NCBI RefSeq assembly: GCF_001406815.1
Contig: NZ_CVRR01000048.1
Coordinates: 62,001 to 126,000, forward strand
DNA: 64,000 nucleotides
DNA from: Roseburia faecis
GTDB taxonomy: Bacteria > Bacillota > Clostridia > Lachnospirales > Lachnospiraceae
Reading direction: 5' to 3'
Shown here: positions 62,831 to 64,000 of the stretch, piece after piece
How the letters are laid out: each line of letters begins with the position of its first letter
Position numbering within the stretch: position 1 is the stretch's first letter
Program-made: the position numbers and the translations under genes
The notes under the pieces: generated by a model
Seen by the model: the letters and a program-made list of their open reading frames with translations, nothing else
Told to the model about the DNA's origin: nothing
The model's database searches: none

Positions 62831-64000
62831 ATGAAAGAATTATATCCTGGGGATCAGGGAATCTGGGTACAATATCTGCAGCTGGCATTGCAGCGTGCAG
62901 GACAGCAGGTGATGCTGGATGGAATTTTTGGATCAAAGACCTGTGCAGCCGTGGAAAAAGTAATGGGCAGCAGCGGAAAGTGTGCGGTAAAAGAAGCACA
63001 GTGGAACCGTCTACTGCCCTTTTTACGTGGGTATATCACACACGAGGTAAAAGCAGGAGATACCTTTTTCTCCATTGCGAAAATGTATGATACAACGATG
63101 GAGCGAGTGATGCATGCAAATCCCGGAACGGATGCCGGAGCATTACAGATTGGAAGTACGGTTGTTGTACCACTTAATTTTCCGTTGGTTTCCGGAGAAG
63201 TTCCATACACTTCCCTGCTTACCGGGTGGATCATTGAGGGCTTGCAGGCACGTTATCCCTATCTGCAGGTGGGAACGATCGGAAGAAGTGTTATGGGAAC
63301 ACCCCTGTGGTCGTTGCAGTTGGGAAATGGTCCGGTAGAGGTGGGGTACAATGCTTCCTTTCATGCAAATGAGAGTATTACCACACCGGTACTTTTAAAG
63401 TTTGTGGAGCGGCTGCTGGAGGCATATGCAGACGAACATATGTATGAAGAACTGTACCCGGAGCGGCTGTTTGAAGAATATTCCCTGTATCTTGTACCAT
63501 TGGTCAATCCGGATGGTGTGGATCTGGTAAATGGGCTTTTGACGGAAGGATTTTATTATCGCCGTGCGGTCCGCATTGCGTCCGGATTCCCGGATATTCC
63601 GTTTCCGGACGGATGGAAGGCAAATATCCAGGGAGTTGATCTGAATCTGCAGTTTCCGGCAGGATGGGATATGGCAAAGAAAATAAAATTTGAACAGGGG
63701 TATAACCGTCCGGCACCGAGGGATTACGTGGGACAGACACCGCTCAGCGTCCCGGAGAGTATTGCCATGTTTGATTTTACGAGAAACCATGATTTTTCCC
63801 TGATTCTTGCATATCACACACAGGGAGAAGTGATTTATTGGAAGTATCTGGATGAGGAACCGGAAGGCGCCCGCCGCATTGCGGAATATTTTGAAAAAGT
63901 GAGCGGTTACCGGATCGAGGAAACACCGGCGGCGTCCGGGTATGCCGGATACAAAGACTGGTTTATCAATTTTTATGACCGTCCGGGATATACCATCGAG
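62831..64000 (+). CDS. M14-family peptidoglycan carboxypeptidase, 3' end outside the window
   Basis: 390 residues are present from ATG 62831; the frame runs off the right edge. Order: PG_binding_1-like domain (1-60, PGDQGIWVQYLQLAL), LysM (about 68-118, HEVKAGDTFFSIAKMY), and M14 carboxypeptidase with zinc ligands His178 and Glu181 (HANE), GVDLNLQFPAGW, His329 in YHTQGE. The catalytic Glu is the last residue seen (TIE, Glu390). It resembles gamma-D-glutamyl-L-diamino-acid endopeptidase I, which trims peptidoglycan peptides, often in spores. The ribosome site (GGAAC) is weak. Confidence 0.88.
   Translation, partial: MKELYPGDQGIWVQYLQLALQRAGQQVMLDGIFGSKTCAAVEKVMGSSGKCAVKEAQWNRLLPFLRGYITHEVKAGDTFFSIAKMYDTTMERVMHANPGTDAGALQIGSTVVVPLNFPLVSGEVPYTSLLTGWIIEGLQARYPYLQVGTIGRSVMGTPLWSLQLGNGPVEVGYNASFHANESITTPVLLKFVERLLEAYADEHMYEELYPERLFEEYSLYLVPLVNPDGVDLVNGLLTEGFYYRRAVRIASGFPDIPFPDGWKANIQGVDLNLQFPAGWDMAKKIKFEQGYNRPAPRDYVGQTPLSVPESIAMFDFTRNHDFSLILAYHTQGEVIYWKYLDEEPEGARRIAEYFEKVSGYRIEETPAASGYAGYKDWFINFYDRPGYTIE

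Noticed and set aside
62770-63090. A plus-strand ORF overlapping the ATPase stop
   Set aside because: It is out of frame with the clear LysM/M14 protein starting at 62831, which covers the same bases.
1-64000. tRNA, rRNA, CRISPR array
   Set aside because: No cloverleaf with a T-loop GGTTCGA-type box, no rRNA-like blocks and no regularly spaced repeats were seen in the intergenic regions.

Overview
The window looks like ordinary chromosome of a Gram-positive, meso-diaminopimelate-type anaerobe of the Lachnospiraceae (order Eubacteriales/Clostridia), in the Roseburia/Agathobacter/Blautia neighbourhood. The clues are: strong AGGAGG ribosome sites; a large multi-module secreted starch-degrading GH13 enzyme with a CBM26-like module and a lysine-rich Ig-like tail; family-specific neighbours (DUF4364, DUF1385-prmC-prfA, DUF6110 next to a P-type ATPase, tandem hemerythrin); and a DAP-type MurE. 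There is no rRNA, tRNA, CRISPR array or intact insertion sequence. The genus is inference from gene content.

Layout. 1-4.1 kb: end of a corrinoid-protein reactivase, uppP, a phosphopantetheinyl transferase, greA-like, metF and an unknown gene, closed by a strong terminator. 4.2-12.5 kb: the 1494-residue amylase, an SDR enzyme, endonuclease IV, a TraX-like membrane protein and a secreted protein. 12.5-17.7 kb: arginine synthesis, with argG diverging from argC-GNAT-argB-argD across a probable ArgR operator region. 17.7-26.2 kb: a ComEA-like lipoprotein, response regulator, sensor kinase, GerMN lipoprotein and ComEC, followed by holA, rpsT and a tail-anchored coiled-coil protein. 26.3-34.5 kb: CBS-type pyrophosphatase, an AraC regulator, dapF-murE, a flavin reductase, and a minus-strand malic enzyme-radical SAM-DUF4364 operon. 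34.7-39.6 kb: rho, rpmE, DUF1385, prmC, prfA.

39.6-42.7 kb is the only clear accessory segment. It is an AT-rich, decayed Type III restriction-modification locus: the mod C-terminus, a DUF1016/PDDEXK nuclease split by one missing A, and res reduced to its two ends, plus an orphan ORF. Beyond it lie a thioesterase, an odd non-coding leader, gltB-gltD, a chemotaxis receptor without an extracellular sensor domain, an acyltransferase, a tandem hemerythrin, a ThrE-type exporter, a MATE pump and a TetR regulator. The window closes with a cluster of a radical SAM enzyme, a DUF6110-like membrane protein, a P-type ATPase lacking the usual metal-binding cysteines, and a truncated M14 peptidoglycan carboxypeptidase.

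Most notable for follow-up: (i) response regulator-kinase-GerMN lipoprotein, the same gene logic as actinobacterial MtrA-MtrB-LpqB, placed between comEA and comEC; (ii) a GNAT enzyme inside the arginine operon where argJ would be expected; (iii) the radical SAM-DUF6110-ATPase cluster; (iv) two small ORFs tied to strong RNA hairpins, ahead of gltB and ahead of the hemerythrin gene; (v) the decayed Type III locus with its frameshifted nuclease.
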